A stretch of 64,000 nt of DNA from Thermococcus sp. CX2 (GTDB taxonomy: Archaea; Methanobacteriota_B; Thermococci; Thermococcales; Thermococcaceae), in contig NZ_SNUQ01000002.1 in the NCBI RefSeq assembly GCF_012027555.1, forward strand, positions 1 through 64,000. The letters are read 5' to 3'. Numbering within the stretch: the first letter of the stretch is position 1; each line of letters begins with the position of its first letter. The position numbers and the translations under genes were made by a program. This document shows, piece by piece, positions 18,242 to 26,439 of this stretch. The notes under the pieces are model-generated. The model was not told the origin of the DNA and ran no database searches. It saw nothing but the letters and a program-made list of their open reading frames with translations.

Positions 18242-19591
18242 TCAAAGAAGAATCGCGCCCATGATTAAAATCACTATGGCCGCTACGACACCCTCAACGA
18301 AGGTTGCTATTGTCTGGAGCCTGTAGCCCTGGGTGACGTCCATGTTGGAGAACTGCGTAACCACCCAGAAGTAGCTATCGTTCGCGTGGCTTACGACCAT
18401 GGAACCGGCACCGATCGCTAAAACTGCCAGCGCTCTGCCGTAGGGAGATCCAAGTCCCAGTGAGTCCATCATCGGAGACAGAAGCGCTGAGGTCGTGATT
18501 ATTGCAACCGTTGATGATCCCTGGGCGGTCTTAAGAAGCGCGGCTATAACAAACGGCAGCAGAAGTCCGAGATTGTATGCTGCCAGAGTGCTTCCGATGT
18601 AGTCACCTATTCCCGTCTCCCTCAGAACATACCCGAAGGAGCCACCAGCGCCGGTGATTAAGATGATGATTGCGGCGTTCTTTAGACCTTCTCCGACCCA
18701 GCCATTGGGTCCGTAGATGCTCTCGTCGAGCTTCTCAACCAGCTTAAACGACAGGAGGACACCGACCAGCAGTGCGGTTATTGGGTGACCAATGAAATCA
18801 AGGAAGTTCTTGAGCGTATCCGTTCCGAAGGGGTGAGACGGGAAGTCGGCTACCGACTTGAGAACGATGAGAAGTATCGGAACAACCAGAGGGGCAAACG
18901 CCCACCTGGCTGGTGGCAGCTTTTCATACTTCTGCATGAGATCCTCATAGCTCTCCTCTATGTCGGGCTCGATTTGTATCTTGCTTCCAACCTTCATTGC
19001 ATAGTAGAGGCCAGCGATGGCGGCAGGTATCGAGGCAATAAGTCCCAGCATGATTACAAGTCCAAGATCCGCGTTGAGATTTTCAGCGGCTGCAATTGGA
19101 CCCGGCGTTGGTGGCACCAGGGTGTGGGTAGCGTATAAACCCGTGCTCAGCGCAATGGCAGTAACCGCCATGGAAAGGCCCGCACGCTTGGTCAGGGTCT
19201 TGTTGAGTGGGGATAAGATAACGAATCCCGAGTCACAGAACACGGGCACTGAGACTATGTATCCGATTATACTCATCGCATGTGGAACCCTGTTCTTCCC
19301 GACAACCTTGAGAACAGCCTCTGCCATGGACAGTGCTCCACCGGACTTTTCGAGAATATATCCGATTATTGTTCCAGCTGCAATGACTATACCTATCGAC
19401 TTCAGGGTTCCTCCAAAGCCCGTGGCTATTGCATTTACAGTCTCTGAAAGTCCGAGGCCCGAGAATATTCCCACAAAGTATGCTGCTCCTAGAAGCACCA
19501 GAAATGCGTGCACTTTGTACTTCCCTGTAAACAAAACAATTAGACCAACCGATATAGCCAGCAACAGTAGCAATATCTGCCCCGAAACCAT
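18242..19591 (-). CDS. GntP-family permease (gluconate/glycerate:H+ symporter type)
   Basis: A 449-residue membrane protein with about 12 or more hydrophobic segments. The family signature is seen in MSIIGYIVSVPVFCDSGFVI followed by LSPLNKTLTKRAGLS, and later TLVPPTPGPIAAAENL and LKTAQGSSTVAIITTSALL. GntP proteins import gluconate, glycerate or related sugar acids with protons. ATG 19591 follows GGAGGGTATCCC. The glycerate kinase gene directly downstream makes D-glycerate the most likely substrate, but that is inference. Confidence 0.9.
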   Translation of the reverse strand: MVSGQILLLLLAISVGLIVLFTGKYKVHAFLVLLGAAYFVGIFSGLGLSETVNAIATGFGGTLKSIGIVIAAGTIIGYILEKSGGALSMAEAVLKVVGKNRVPHAMSIIGYIVSVPVFCDSGFVILSPLNKTLTKRAGLSMAVTAIALSTGLYATHTLVPPTPGPIAAAENLNADLGLVIMLGLIASIPAAIAGLYYAMKVGSKIQIEPDIEESYEDLMQKYEKLPPARWAFAPLVVPILLIVLKSVADFPSHPFGTDTLKNFLDFIGHPITALLVGVLLSFKLVEKLDESIYGPNGWVGEGLKNAAIIILITGAGGSFGYVLRETGIGDYIGSTLAAYNLGLLLPFVIAALLKTAQGSSTVAIITTSALLSPMMDSLGLGSPYGRALAVLAIGAGSMVVSHANDSYFWVVTQFSNMDVTQGYRLQTIATFVEGVVAAIVILIMGAILL

Positions 19592-19880
19592 GGGATACCC
19601 TCCTGCCCGAAAGGGCAAAAATTGTATTGCTCAAATACCAAATAAATCTTTCCATACAGACAATAAAAATGGCCATTACTTTTGGTTTTATGATAAATTC
19701 CAACTTTCCAAAACACCAAATTATCAACAACACATTGTGTTACAAAAATCGTGCTTAAGGTGACTCTATTAACTAAAAGACAATTAACGTTCGAATTACA
19801 TTGGGCTCCCAGAAGACAAAATTTCCCGTAGATCTAACCTTTGCCGTTGGATGGATAACAGAGGAAGAAAATAAACTGCA
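19592..19880. other. AT-rich promoter region of the GntP/glycerate kinase operon
   Basis: It holds candidate TATA sequences for gntP (minus strand ATTTATTTGG near 19640-19650) and an inverted repeat AACACA-T-TGTGTT at 19729-19741, about 90 bp further upstream. No ORF longer than a few dozen codons looks credible. The left end also contains the terminator region of the convergent or upstream gene on the minus strand. Confidence 0.4.
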
Positions 19881-20549
19881 TCAGTCCAGCATAGCCAGAA
19901 CCTTGTCCACCTCGTTGGCGACCTCAACGTCGAAGAGGTGTATGGTTGGGAGCAACCACCAGAGGCGGTAGCTGTGGGCCTTACCTTCCTCGCCGTAGTA
20001 CTGGAAGACGAATCTTCCAAAGCCCGTCATGTCGCGGTGGAGATCTCTGACTTCTCTCAGGACGCGCCTGACCTTGGGTGGGTACTCCTCGTAGGGCAGC
20101 GGGAGACTCTTGACAAAAACCCTGTCCTTGAAGAAGTCAGTGGTCAAGCCGATTGAACCCACGTATTTTTCAAGCTGCTTGAAGCCCTTCTCAGACCAAA
20201 AGCGATGGAGTACTATCCTGGGGTCCTCCCTGGCCAGCGGAAAGCTCTGCTCTTCCTCTTCTAACCAAAACTCGAGGTAGGGCTGGCCCTTTTCGATGAC
20301 TATCCTGGCCAGAAGCCTCGCGTTCTTCGGTATTGCCTTCTGAGTCTCGTCAATGTGGTACTCCTTACCGCTAACCGTGTAGGTCTCTCCCTCCTGCCTC
20401 TCGCCCGCCTTCGAGACGAAGTAGGCCCTCTCGCCCTCTATGGTTCCGAGGTGAAGGTCGTAGCCCCATGCCCTCAAGTCCTTGAACTTGAACCTCCGCT
20501 CAGCAGGGACGACTCCCGAGTTCTCGATTATGTAATACCCCTCGAGCAT
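19881..20549 (-). CDS. Conserved hypothetical protein, 222 residues
   Basis: I do not recognise this family. The start ATG 20549 is set by GGTGAT four bases before it. The sequence is mixed alpha/beta and rich in aromatic and charged residues, without signal peptide or membrane helices: MLEGYYIIENSGVVPAERRF, a middle ARLLARIVIEKGQPYLEFWL, then a helical C-terminal half with VRRVLREVRDLHRDMTGFGR and LWWLLPTIHLFDVEVANEVD. No catalytic motif is evident. It has its own TATA (minus strand TTTAAATAC near 20580-20588). It is probably a soluble cytoplasmic protein. Confidence 0.7.
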   Translation of the reverse strand: MLEGYYIIENSGVVPAERRFKFKDLRAWGYDLHLGTIEGERAYFVSKAGERQEGETYTVSGKEYHIDETQKAIPKNARLLARIVIEKGQPYLEFWLEEEEQSFPLAREDPRIVLHRFWSEKGFKQLEKYVGSIGLTTDFFKDRVFVKSLPLPYEEYPPKVRRVLREVRDLHRDMTGFGRFVFQYYGEEGKAHSYRLWWLLPTIHLFDVEVANEVDKVLAMLD

Positions 20550-20646
20550 TTTCATCACCAAAGGTTAATAAAATGGGCAAGTATTTAAAGGTTTCTTTAC
20601 ACATCTCAACGAAGGTATATTGCAAAAACAGCGGTTGAAAGAGCGC

Positions 20647-21066
20647 TCAATCAAGAATAATCAGCTCTATCTCCGCCATGGTTTCGGGGTTCTTCAGGAG
20701 CTCAACGATGCGCCTGTCTATGTCTTTAGCGGCTTTGTTCGCTTTTATCGCAAGCGTTCTCCCATCCACGTAGGTGCTCTTCCGTATCACCATGGAGTAT
20801 TCATGGTTCAGAATCAGCTCTGGACTGCCACAGGCTAAGACCTCGTCCACGAGCTCCCCGACCTTAATGCGGATTAGAAGCCTCTTTCCCTCTTTCAGGG
20901 CGGCTTTAAACTCCTCACTAAGGTCGTTTATTCCCTTGTCAGCTTCAATACAGAGTATGCAATCCCCCTTCGGCGTGAGGTAGTCCTCCTTTGTAAACTC
21001 AAGCGTGGACTTGTGCGTGGCCCTAACGTTCTCGTGGCCCCGGCAGCGGATGATTTCCTTGAGCAT
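20647..21066 (-). CDS. DUF371 family protein
   Basis: A 139-residue archaeal protein of the DUF371 type. Conserved features are IRCRGHENVRATHKSTLEFT at the N-terminus, GDCILCIEADKGINDL, and ACGSPELILNHEYSMVIRKS, ending with an LLKNPETMAEIELII segment. Function unknown; it is a small beta-rich protein. No ribosome binding site precedes ATG 21066, and the palindromic TATA GGCTTATAAGCC at 21086-21097 is centred 25 bp upstream, so the mRNA is probably leaderless. Confidence 0.85.
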   Translation of the reverse strand: MLKEIIRCRGHENVRATHKSTLEFTKEDYLTPKGDCILCIEADKGINDLSEEFKAALKEGKRLLIRIKVGELVDEVLACGSPELILNHEYSMVIRKSTYVDGRTLAIKANKAAKDIDRRIVELLKNPETMAEIELIILD

Positions 21067-21085
21067 GGTTCCAGTTTTGAAGGTG

Positions 21086-21097
21086 GGCTTATAAGCC
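21086..21097 (-). promoter_or_regulatory. Palindromic TATA element of the DUF371 gene
   Basis: GGCTTATAAGCC is a perfect 12-bp palindrome centred 25 bp from ATG 21066, matching the archaeal TATA-to-start distance and implying a leaderless transcript. Confidence 0.55.
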
Positions 21098-21176
21098 TAA
21101 GCCAGGGAAAAGTTTTAAAACGGCTTTCGAGATTGGGCATATGGTTGTCAAACTCAAGCTAATGGGGGGATTGATG

Positions 21177-21380
21177 ATGGGAAACATCAAGCAGACGTTC
21201 ATTAAGAGGGTTGCAAGGGAGCTCTTTGACCGCTATCCAGACCAGTTCACCAGGGACTTCGAGCACAACAAGAAGAAGGTCGAGGAGCTGACCAACGTTA
21301 CCAGCAAGACCATCAGGAACAGGATAGCCGGCTACATCACCAGGCTCGTGAGAATGAAGGAAGAGGGCAAGATACTCTGA
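21177..21380 (+). CDS. rps17e: 30S ribosomal protein S17e
   Basis: A 67-residue basic ribosomal protein of the archaeal/eukaryotic S17e family. The conserved core is [20 protein letters not shown] followed by [15 protein letters not shown] and [20 protein letters not shown]. Longer in-frame starts from 21141 add residues not found in the family; GGGGGATTG just before ATG-ATG at 21174/21177 supports the short form. AGTTTTAAAAC at 21111-21121 is the likely TATA box. Confidence 0.95.
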   Translation: MGNIKQTFIKRVARELFDRYPDQFTRDFEHNKKKVEELTNVTSKTIRNRIAGYITRLVRMKEEGKIL

Positions 21381-21433
21381 TGCCCTATCCATCGTTTTTC
21401 TGAGCTTTAACTTTCTCCTTCTCAAGGCGCTTT

Positions 21434-22030
21434 CTAAAAGTCATCGAGGTCTTCCAGTATCTTCCTGGGGAGCCTTGGACCAAACTCGCGCATGAGCCTC
21501 TCGAATTCGCGCTCGTTCTCCAGGGCTATTCTCCGCAGGAGGTTCTCGATGTAGGTCTCCGTTAGGAGGCGAACCTCTTCAAGCTCCTGCTTTGTCCTTA
21601 TGAGTTCCTCTATCCTCTCCTGAATCTCAGAGAGGAACGTCACGAGCTCTCTGATCTTGTCCTCGGTCGGCTCGGTGGACTTTATAAGCTCCCTTGCCTG
21701 GGCGTACTCACGGGTGGGCCTTGGCGCTTTGGGCTCGTACATCTCGGTTCCAAAGGTGTACGGTGTCAGGAGAACCTCCAAACGGAAGCCGCGCTTTATC
21801 ATGTAGTACTTCCTCGGCCTGCCGCGCGGGATCTTCTCTACCCTGCCCTCTATCAGTCCGGCACTCTCGAGTATCCTGAGGTGCTCCAAAACGGCCTTCT
21901 GGCCAACTCCAAGCTCCTGGCTAAGCTCGCTCACGAAGTATGGTCTCCTGGTGAGCAGGATGAGTATCCTACGCCTCGTCTCGTTTCCCAGTATGTCAAG
22001 CAACCGTCCCATGTTCTTATTTAACTCCAT
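21434..22030 (-). CDS. ArsR-type winged-helix transcriptional regulator with coiled-coil C-terminus
   Basis: A 198-residue regulator. The N-terminal winged helix reads GRLLDILGNETRRRILILLT, RPYFVSELSQELGVGQKAVL, EHLRILESAGLIEGRVEKIP and RGRPRKYYMI, where the basic wing RGRPRKYY is typical of thermococcal ArsR-like proteins. Residues 110-180 are highly charged and helical (coiled-coil dimerisation likely). It has no cysteines, so it is not a metal or redox switch of the SmtB or SurR type. GGGGTGAGAGC precedes the ATG. It is divergent from threonine synthase with about 110 bp between starts, but whether it controls that gene is unknown. Confidence 0.85.
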   Translation of the reverse strand: MELNKNMGRLLDILGNETRRRILILLTRRPYFVSELSQELGVGQKAVLEHLRILESAGLIEGRVEKIPRGRPRKYYMIKRGFRLEVLLTPYTFGTEMYEPKAPRPTREYAQARELIKSTEPTEDKIRELVTFLSEIQERIEELIRTKQELEEVRLLTETYIENLLRRIALENEREFERLMREFGPRLPRKILEDLDDF

Positions 22031-22140
22031 GCTCTCACCCCCTCTTTCCCTAACCTAATGTAAGAAAAGACTACTTTAAGCTTTTCGGTTGTGACGCCCA
22101 GGTTTAAAAAGTATCAGCAGAAGTAACTTCGGTGATCCCA

Positions 22141-23310
22141 ATGTTCGCGGCAAAACTGGTCTGCACAAAATGCGGTGAACCTTATCCCCTCGCCTCCGGT
22201 ATCTACAAGTGCCCCAAATGCGGCTCGCCTCTGGATGTTTGCTATCACTACGATGATATAGCCGACATCATCCAGGACAACGACCCCTGGTTCCGGGAAC
22301 ACCCGCACGTCTGGAAGTACTGGATGTTCCTGCCCGTTTCCAATCTTAAAAAAGCAGTTACGCTCAATGAAGGCGGTACGAGACTCTACAGGGCAAAGAG
22401 GCTCGAGGAGAAAATAGGCATCACGAGGCTTTACATCAAGAACGAAGGCGAAAATCCAACCGGGGCCTTTAAAGACAGGGGCTCAAGCGTAGAAATCACA
22501 AAGGCCCTCGAGTTTCACGCGCAGAAAGTGATAGTAGCTTCAACCGGCAACATGGCGGCGTCAATAAGTGCATACGGGGCAAAAGCCGGCCTCAAAGTCA
22601 CGATAGTAGTTCCCGAGGGGACCCCAGAGGGCAAGCTCGTCCAGGCCAAGGTGTACGGAGCAAGCGTTGAGGTTTTCGGAAAGACGTACGATGAAGCGCT
22701 GGCAGAGGCAGAGAGAAAGGCGCTTGAGGAGGGCTACTACCTGACCGGCAACTACCACTACCGCGTCGAGGGACAGAAGACGACGGGCTTCGAAATCATT
22801 GACCAGCTCCACTTCAACGTCCCGGACTGGATAGTAGTGCCCATCGGAGCCGGAACACACCTCAGAGCAATCTGGAAGGGCCTAAAAGAGTTTTATCGGG
22901 TCGGCCTCATCAGTGAGCTTCCGAGGATAGCGGGCGTCCAAATTGAGGGCTACGACGCAATAGTTAGGGCCTGGAAGACCGGCAAATCAATTGAGAAGAT
23001 AACAAAAAAGGTCCCAACCATCGCCAGTGCAATAGCCGTCAAGGCCCCGGTTGATGGAGAAAACGTTCTCAAGGCAGTAAAGGAGAGCAACGGATACCTC
23101 GATACAGTTACCAATGAAGAAACAGCCGCGGCTGGCCTTCTCCTCGGAAAGGAGGGCCTCTTTGTTGAGCCATCATCCGCAACCTCCCTAGCCCTTGCCC
23201 AGAAGATGAGAGAAGAGGGAATAATAGACAAAGGCGAAAGCGTAGTCATCATCGCAACCGGCCACGGACTCAAGGACATCAACACCTGGAGCAAAGTGCT
23301 GACGAGCTAA
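22141..23310 (+). CDS. thrC: Threonine synthase
   Basis: A 389-residue PLP enzyme converting O-phosphohomoserine to threonine. The N-terminal zinc-ribbon-like part has CTKCG and CPKCG (residues about 8-27), typical of archaeal ThrC. The PLP lysine lies in NEGENPTGAFKDRGSSVEI, the phosphate cup in VIVASTGNMAASISAYGAKAG region, and the C-terminal part has FVEPSSATSLALA and VVIIATGHGLKD. GGTGATCCCA immediately before position 22141 sets the start. The end overlaps the thymidine kinase gene by 4 bp, tail to tail. Confidence 0.93.
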   Translation: MFAAKLVCTKCGEPYPLASGIYKCPKCGSPLDVCYHYDDIADIIQDNDPWFREHPHVWKYWMFLPVSNLKKAVTLNEGGTRLYRAKRLEEKIGITRLYIKNEGENPTGAFKDRGSSVEITKALEFHAQKVIVASTGNMAASISAYGAKAGLKVTIVVPEGTPEGKLVQAKVYGASVEVFGKTYDEALAEAERKALEEGYYLTGNYHYRVEGQKTTGFEIIDQLHFNVPDWIVVPIGAGTHLRAIWKGLKEFYRVGLISELPRIAGVQIEGYDAIVRAWKTGKSIEKITKKVPTIASAIAVKAPVDGENVLKAVKESNGYLDTVTNEETAAAGLLLGKEGLFVEPSSATSLALAQKMREEGIIDKGESVVIIATGHGLKDINTWSKVLTS

Positions 23311-23885
23311 GGCACCTCGTGATGGAGCCTGCACCTCGCCTCGTAGCTCTCCCTCCCTCCAACGAGAATTACCGGGGAATCCCTGGGAGCAGGCTTTCCA
23401 TCGATGAGCCTCTGACTCCTGGTTGCTGGTCTTCCACAGACGGTGCAGACGGCGGTGAGGTAGACTATATTGTCGGCCCTAACGAGAAGCTCCCTGGTTA
23501 CAGGGAACGGGTCTCCCTTGAAGTCGAGGTTCAGGCCGCTCGCTATGACGTAAACCCCATCATCGGCAAGCCGGTTGAGCGTTTCAACGATGCTCATCGG
23601 AAAGAACTGCACCTCGTCGATTCCTATGACCTCGAAGCCCTCCCTCTTGGTTATTTCCTCTATCTTTCTCACACCCTCCTCGTCCGTCGGTATGACAAAG
23701 GCCTCGTAGCGCAGCCCGTTATGTGCAACCACCTCATCCTCGCTGTACCTGTTGTCTATGGCAGGTTTGAAGAGCGCCGCCTTTCTTTTTGCAAACATCT
23801 GGCGTTCTATGCGCTTAATCAGCTCAGTTGTCTTGCCCGCAAACATCGGCCCGGTTATGACCTCAAGAAATCCCTCTGGATGCAC
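23307..23885 (-). CDS. tdk: Thymidine kinase (type II)
   Basis: A 192-residue ATP-dependent kinase of the salvage pathway for dTMP. Walker A is ITGPMFAGKTTELIKR, the catalytic Glu is in VIGIDEVQFFP, the lasso/zinc part has LTAVCTVCGRPATRSQRL and later EARCRLHHEVP, giving C-x2-C and a final Cys. A longer in-frame extension from 24074 overlaps the RuBisCO gene and is not family-like; GTG 23885, after GGTGGGAGAAA, gives the expected N-terminus (HPEGFLEVITGP). It is the only gene between RuBisCO and the thrC end on this strand. Confidence 0.92.
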   Translation of the reverse strand: MHPEGFLEVITGPMFAGKTTELIKRIERQMFAKRKAALFKPAIDNRYSEDEVVAHNGLRYEAFVIPTDEEGVRKIEEITKREGFEVIGIDEVQFFPMSIVETLNRLADDGVYVIASGLNLDFKGDPFPVTRELLVRADNIVYLTAVCTVCGRPATRSQRLIDGKPAPRDSPVILVGGRESYEARCRLHHEVP

Positions 23886-23976
23886 TTTCTCCCACCAGAT
23901 ATGGAACGGGATTTGGGAGTTAAATGGACTGCGGAAGAAAAGTTGAACAAAAGACAAAGGAAGAAGGGAAAAACGG

Positions 23977-25308
23977 TCAAACTGGCGTGACGTGGCCCCA
24001 CTTCTCGAGGGCCCTCGCAAGCTCCTTGTGGGTCTTGGCGTACTCGTCGAGCGGGATGCCCTGCATGATGGCATTCAGCGCCTGCCTGACGGCCATTGCT
24101 CCAGCCTTCGGTCCGTCAGGGTGTCCGAGGGTTCCGCCGCCTATCTGCAGGACGATGTCCTTTCCGAGGGCATCTATGACGGGCTCAATGTTGCCGGGGT
24201 GAAGGCCACCCGAGCTGACGGGCATGGCCGGTTTGATGTGGTAGAACTTCTGCTCCAGGTGGAAGACGTCGTTCTCATCCGGGACGTAGTGCTCCTCCCT
24301 GAATATCCTGGCGTACTGTATGACCTCCCACTTGCCGCCCTCGAGCTTTCCTGCTCCAGCGGTGCCGACGTGGAGCTGGTCAAGGCCTATGACCCTGTAG
24401 AGCTTAGCCAGAACGAACATCGAGATGCCGTGGTAGGGGTTCCTGGTGAAGGTCGCGTGCATAGCTCTGTGGGCGTGCAGGGCTATGCCGTAGTCCTCGG
24501 CCAAATCGCGGATGTACTCAAGGGCTCCCCAGCCGGTAACGACAACATCCACCATGGCATGCGGGTTGCCGTAATCGGCGAGGATTTCCAGTCTGCGCTC
24601 CATTTCCCTGATGTCGGCGGTAATGTTGGCAAACCAGCTCTTCTTCTCTCCAGTCTCGCTCTCAACTTTGTCGATGACCCTCATGATGACCTCGGCCCTG
24701 TCCTCAAAGCGGTTGTACCAGGGGCTCGTTAGGTTCTCATCATCCTTGATGTAGTCCATTCCCCCGCTGAGAAGGTCGTAGGCGAGCTTCTCGAGCTCCT
24801 CCGGCGAATAGCCTACCTTGGGCTTCGGAACGGTTCCGACTATTGGCCTGTCATTAACTCCGAAAATCTCCTTAACGCCCTCCTTTCCAAAGGCAGGTCC
24901 ATCGAACTCCCTGAGGAACTTCTCGGGCAGGTAGATGTCCTCCAGGCGGAGGCCCTTGACACGCTTCATTCCAAAGACGTTGCCGGCAACGGAAGCGAGC
25001 ATTCCCGGCATGTTCCACTCCTCGAACAGGTGAACGGGATAGGCGATTCTAACAACCCACGAGCCGTCGCCCATGTCTGTAAAGTGATAGGCCTTGGCAG
25101 ACATGTCGTCCCATCTTTCCTTCTCGTACCACTGGTAGAGGCTCGTCCAGGTTCCGGTCGAGCTCTCGGCGGCAACTGCCCCAGCGGCATCCTCAATGCT
25201 GAAGCCCTCGGCCGGAGTTATTCTGAAAACGGCTATCAAATCTCTCTTGAGATTCGGCTCATACTCCTTGTCCACATATATGTCGTATATCTCAAACTTC
25301 TCCACCAT
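23977..25308 (-). CDS. rbcL: Type III ribulose-bisphosphate carboxylase
   Basis: A 443-residue archaeal form III RuBisCO, which in Thermococcales works in the AMP degradation pathway: ribose-1,5-bisphosphate isomerase makes RuBP, and this enzyme converts it with CO2 to two 3-phosphoglycerates. The active-site strand VGTVPKPKVGYS provides Lys162, and GGMDYIKDDENL provides carbamylated Lys188, Asp190 and Glu191. GIALHAHRAMHATFTRNP carries the catalytic His and Arg, and MPVSSGGLHPG the phosphate site. GGAGGTGAAAGC before the ATG and a TATA box at 25349-25357 predict strong expression. Partner genes are not in the window. Confidence 0.97.
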   Translation of the reverse strand: MVEKFEIYDIYVDKEYEPNLKRDLIAVFRITPAEGFSIEDAAGAVAAESSTGTWTSLYQWYEKERWDDMSAKAYHFTDMGDGSWVVRIAYPVHLFEEWNMPGMLASVAGNVFGMKRVKGLRLEDIYLPEKFLREFDGPAFGKEGVKEIFGVNDRPIVGTVPKPKVGYSPEELEKLAYDLLSGGMDYIKDDENLTSPWYNRFEDRAEVIMRVIDKVESETGEKKSWFANITADIREMERRLEILADYGNPHAMVDVVVTGWGALEYIRDLAEDYGIALHAHRAMHATFTRNPYHGISMFVLAKLYRVIGLDQLHVGTAGAGKLEGGKWEVIQYARIFREEHYVPDENDVFHLEQKFYHIKPAMPVSSGGLHPGNIEPVIDALGKDIVLQIGGGTLGHPDGPKAGAMAVRQALNAIMQGIPLDEYAKTHKELARALEKWGHVTPV

Positions 25309-25348
25309 GCTTTCACCTCCTCAGTAAACCAAAGATTGCATCACTCCC

Positions 25349-25357
25349 TATAAAAAT
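25349..25357 (-). promoter_or_regulatory. TATA box of rbcL
   Basis: ATTTTTATA on the minus strand is centred about 45 bp upstream of the rbcL ATG, predicting a leader of about 20 bases that contains GGAGGTGAAAGC. Confidence 0.6.
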
Positions 25358-25630
25358 GCTGTGGTCCAATTCCTGGACATCACTGTCTCTATGTGAGTAT
25401 TAGAGACGCTTTTTCTTCGTCAACGCTTCAAACTCCCGTCTCCGTTTGGGAAATCAAGACAATAATAAGGTTGCAAACTGGATTTAAGGACCTAAAAACG
25501 ATTTTTCAAACTTCGTTCTAAAGTTAGTGTCGGGCTGTTCATAAGTCAAGGACCCAACGCTGCTTAATTTCTCAACACCTTACTGAAAAATAGCCAATTA
25601 TCGCCCCCAGAATGCCCCATTTCCGAAAAG

Positions 25631-25638
25631 TTTATATA
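25631..25638 (+). promoter_or_regulatory. TATA box of the histone gene
   Basis: TTTATATA preceded by an AAAAG BRE-like stretch; predicted transcript start near 25660 and a leader of about 40 bases that ends in AGGAGGTTGGGAAA before ATG 25700. Confidence 0.6.
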
Positions 25639-25699
25639 GCACTTTGTTCTTAAAATAAAACGCAGACATCTGCAAAACAATGTTTAGGAGGTTGGGAAA

Positions 25700-25903
25700 A
25701 TGGCTGAGTTGCCAATTGCCCCAGTTGACAGGTTGATAAGGAAGGCTGGCGCTGCCCGCGTCAGCGAGGACGCTGCCAAGCTCCTCGCCGAGCACCTCGA
25801 GGAGAAGGCCCTTGAGATCGCCAAGAAGGCGGTCGACCTTGCCCACCACGCCGGCAGGAAGACCGTCAAGGCCGAGGACATCAAGCTCGCTATCAAGGCC
25901 TGA
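25700..25903 (+). CDS. Archaeal histone
   Basis: A 67-residue HMf-type histone-fold protein that wraps DNA into hypernucleosomes. The sequence [20 protein letters not shown] starts helix 1, [20 protein letters not shown] is helix 2, and [18 protein letters not shown] contains the RKTVKAEDI loop and helix 3. It has no tails, as usual. AGGAGGTTGGGAAA is a strong ribosome binding site. T-rich DNA after the stop (CTTTCTTTTCTCTTGATTTT, 25910-25929) is a probable terminator. Confidence 0.97.
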   Translation: MAELPIAPVDRLIRKAGAARVSEDAAKLLAEHLEEKALEIAKKAVDLAHHAGRKTVKAEDIKLAIKA

Positions 25904-25908
25904 TGGCC

Positions 25909-25931
25909 TTTCTTTTCTCTTGATTTTCCGC
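25909..25931 (+). terminator. T-rich terminator after the histone gene
   Basis: Several T-runs (TTT, TTTT, TTTT) follow the histone stop without a strong hairpin, the usual archaeal oligo-T termination signal. They lie in the short gap to the convergent phosphoesterase gene. Confidence 0.5.
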
Positions 25932-25935
25932 TGTT

Positions 25936-26430
25936 CTACCAGAAGTTAACGCGCTCGACTGAGATGTTTGTACTGCCCACTTTTAGAAAAGCGAACCCTG
26001 CGGAGTCCATCCTCGGAAAGGTCGGCGAGCCCGGGTTAAGAAGAACAACCCTCTGGCCATGAACGGAGTATGTATCGTAGTAATACCTATGAGTATGGCC
26101 AAAAACGAGAACGTCAACGCCCATGTCGAGGGCCTTGTAGGTGAGCGTCTGGGCGTTCATGACCACGAACTGATGACCATGGAGTACGCCGATTTTGAGG
26201 CCTTCGACCTCGATAACCTGTTCTTCAGGCAGGTGCAGGTGGTCTACGTTGCCTCTGACCGCCACTACCGGGGCAAACTCTTCGAGCCTCTCAAGGAGCT
26301 CCGGAGAGGTAACATCTCCGGCGTGTAATATAAGGCCTGGGCGTTTCTTTTCAAGATGCTGGAAAAGAAGGGAGGGAAGGTTTTTTGTTTTATTGCCGTA
26401 ATGTGTGTCGCTAATCACTGCCACGAGCAT
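25936..26430 (-). CDS. Metallophosphoesterase (YfcE/MJ0936-like)
   Basis: A 164-residue calcineurin-like phosphoesterase. Metal motifs appear in order: AVISDTHYGN (DxH), LILHAGDVTSPELL (GDxxx), AVRGNVDHL (GNxD), and GVLHGHQF then VLVFGHTHRY (GHxH). The family usually hydrolyses phosphodiesters in vitro; physiological substrate unknown. It follows tfb by 9 bp on the same strand, so it may be the third gene of a gar1-tfb-phosphoesterase transcript. Confidence 0.93.
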   Translation of the reverse strand: MLVAVISDTHYGNKTKNLPSLLFQHLEKKRPGLILHAGDVTSPELLERLEEFAPVVAVRGNVDHLHLPEEQVIEVEGLKIGVLHGHQFVVMNAQTLTYKALDMGVDVLVFGHTHRYYYDTYSVHGQRVVLLNPGSPTFPRMDSAGFAFLKVGSTNISVERVNFW

Positions 26431-26439
26431 GGTTATCCC

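Larger units (their letters stand above)
25309..25699. other. 391-bp region between rbcL and the histone gene (divergent promoters)
   Basis: The left part holds the rbcL promoter (TATA 25349-25357) and the right part the histone promoter (TATTA-like TTTATATA at 25631-25638). The roughly 270 bases between them hold short repeats such as GTCTCTATGTGAGTATTAGAGAC (arms of GTCTCTA/TTAGAGAC, 25383-25405, imperfect), but no ORF or RNA gene I can support. Confidence 0.45.

Noticed and set aside
21434-22030. Identification of the ArsR-type regulator as SurR
   Set aside because: The recalled SurR has a CxxC redox switch and a different sequence; this protein has no cysteine.
23886-24074. N-terminal extension of thymidine kinase from ATG 24074
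   Set aside because: The extra residues overlap the end of RuBisCO, are unlike the family, and a GTG at 23885 with a good ribosome binding site gives the normal length.
25383-25405. Possible operator GTCTCTA...TTAGAGAC upstream of rbcL
   Set aside because: The arms match only imperfectly and lie well upstream of the TATA box; not enough to claim a regulatory site.
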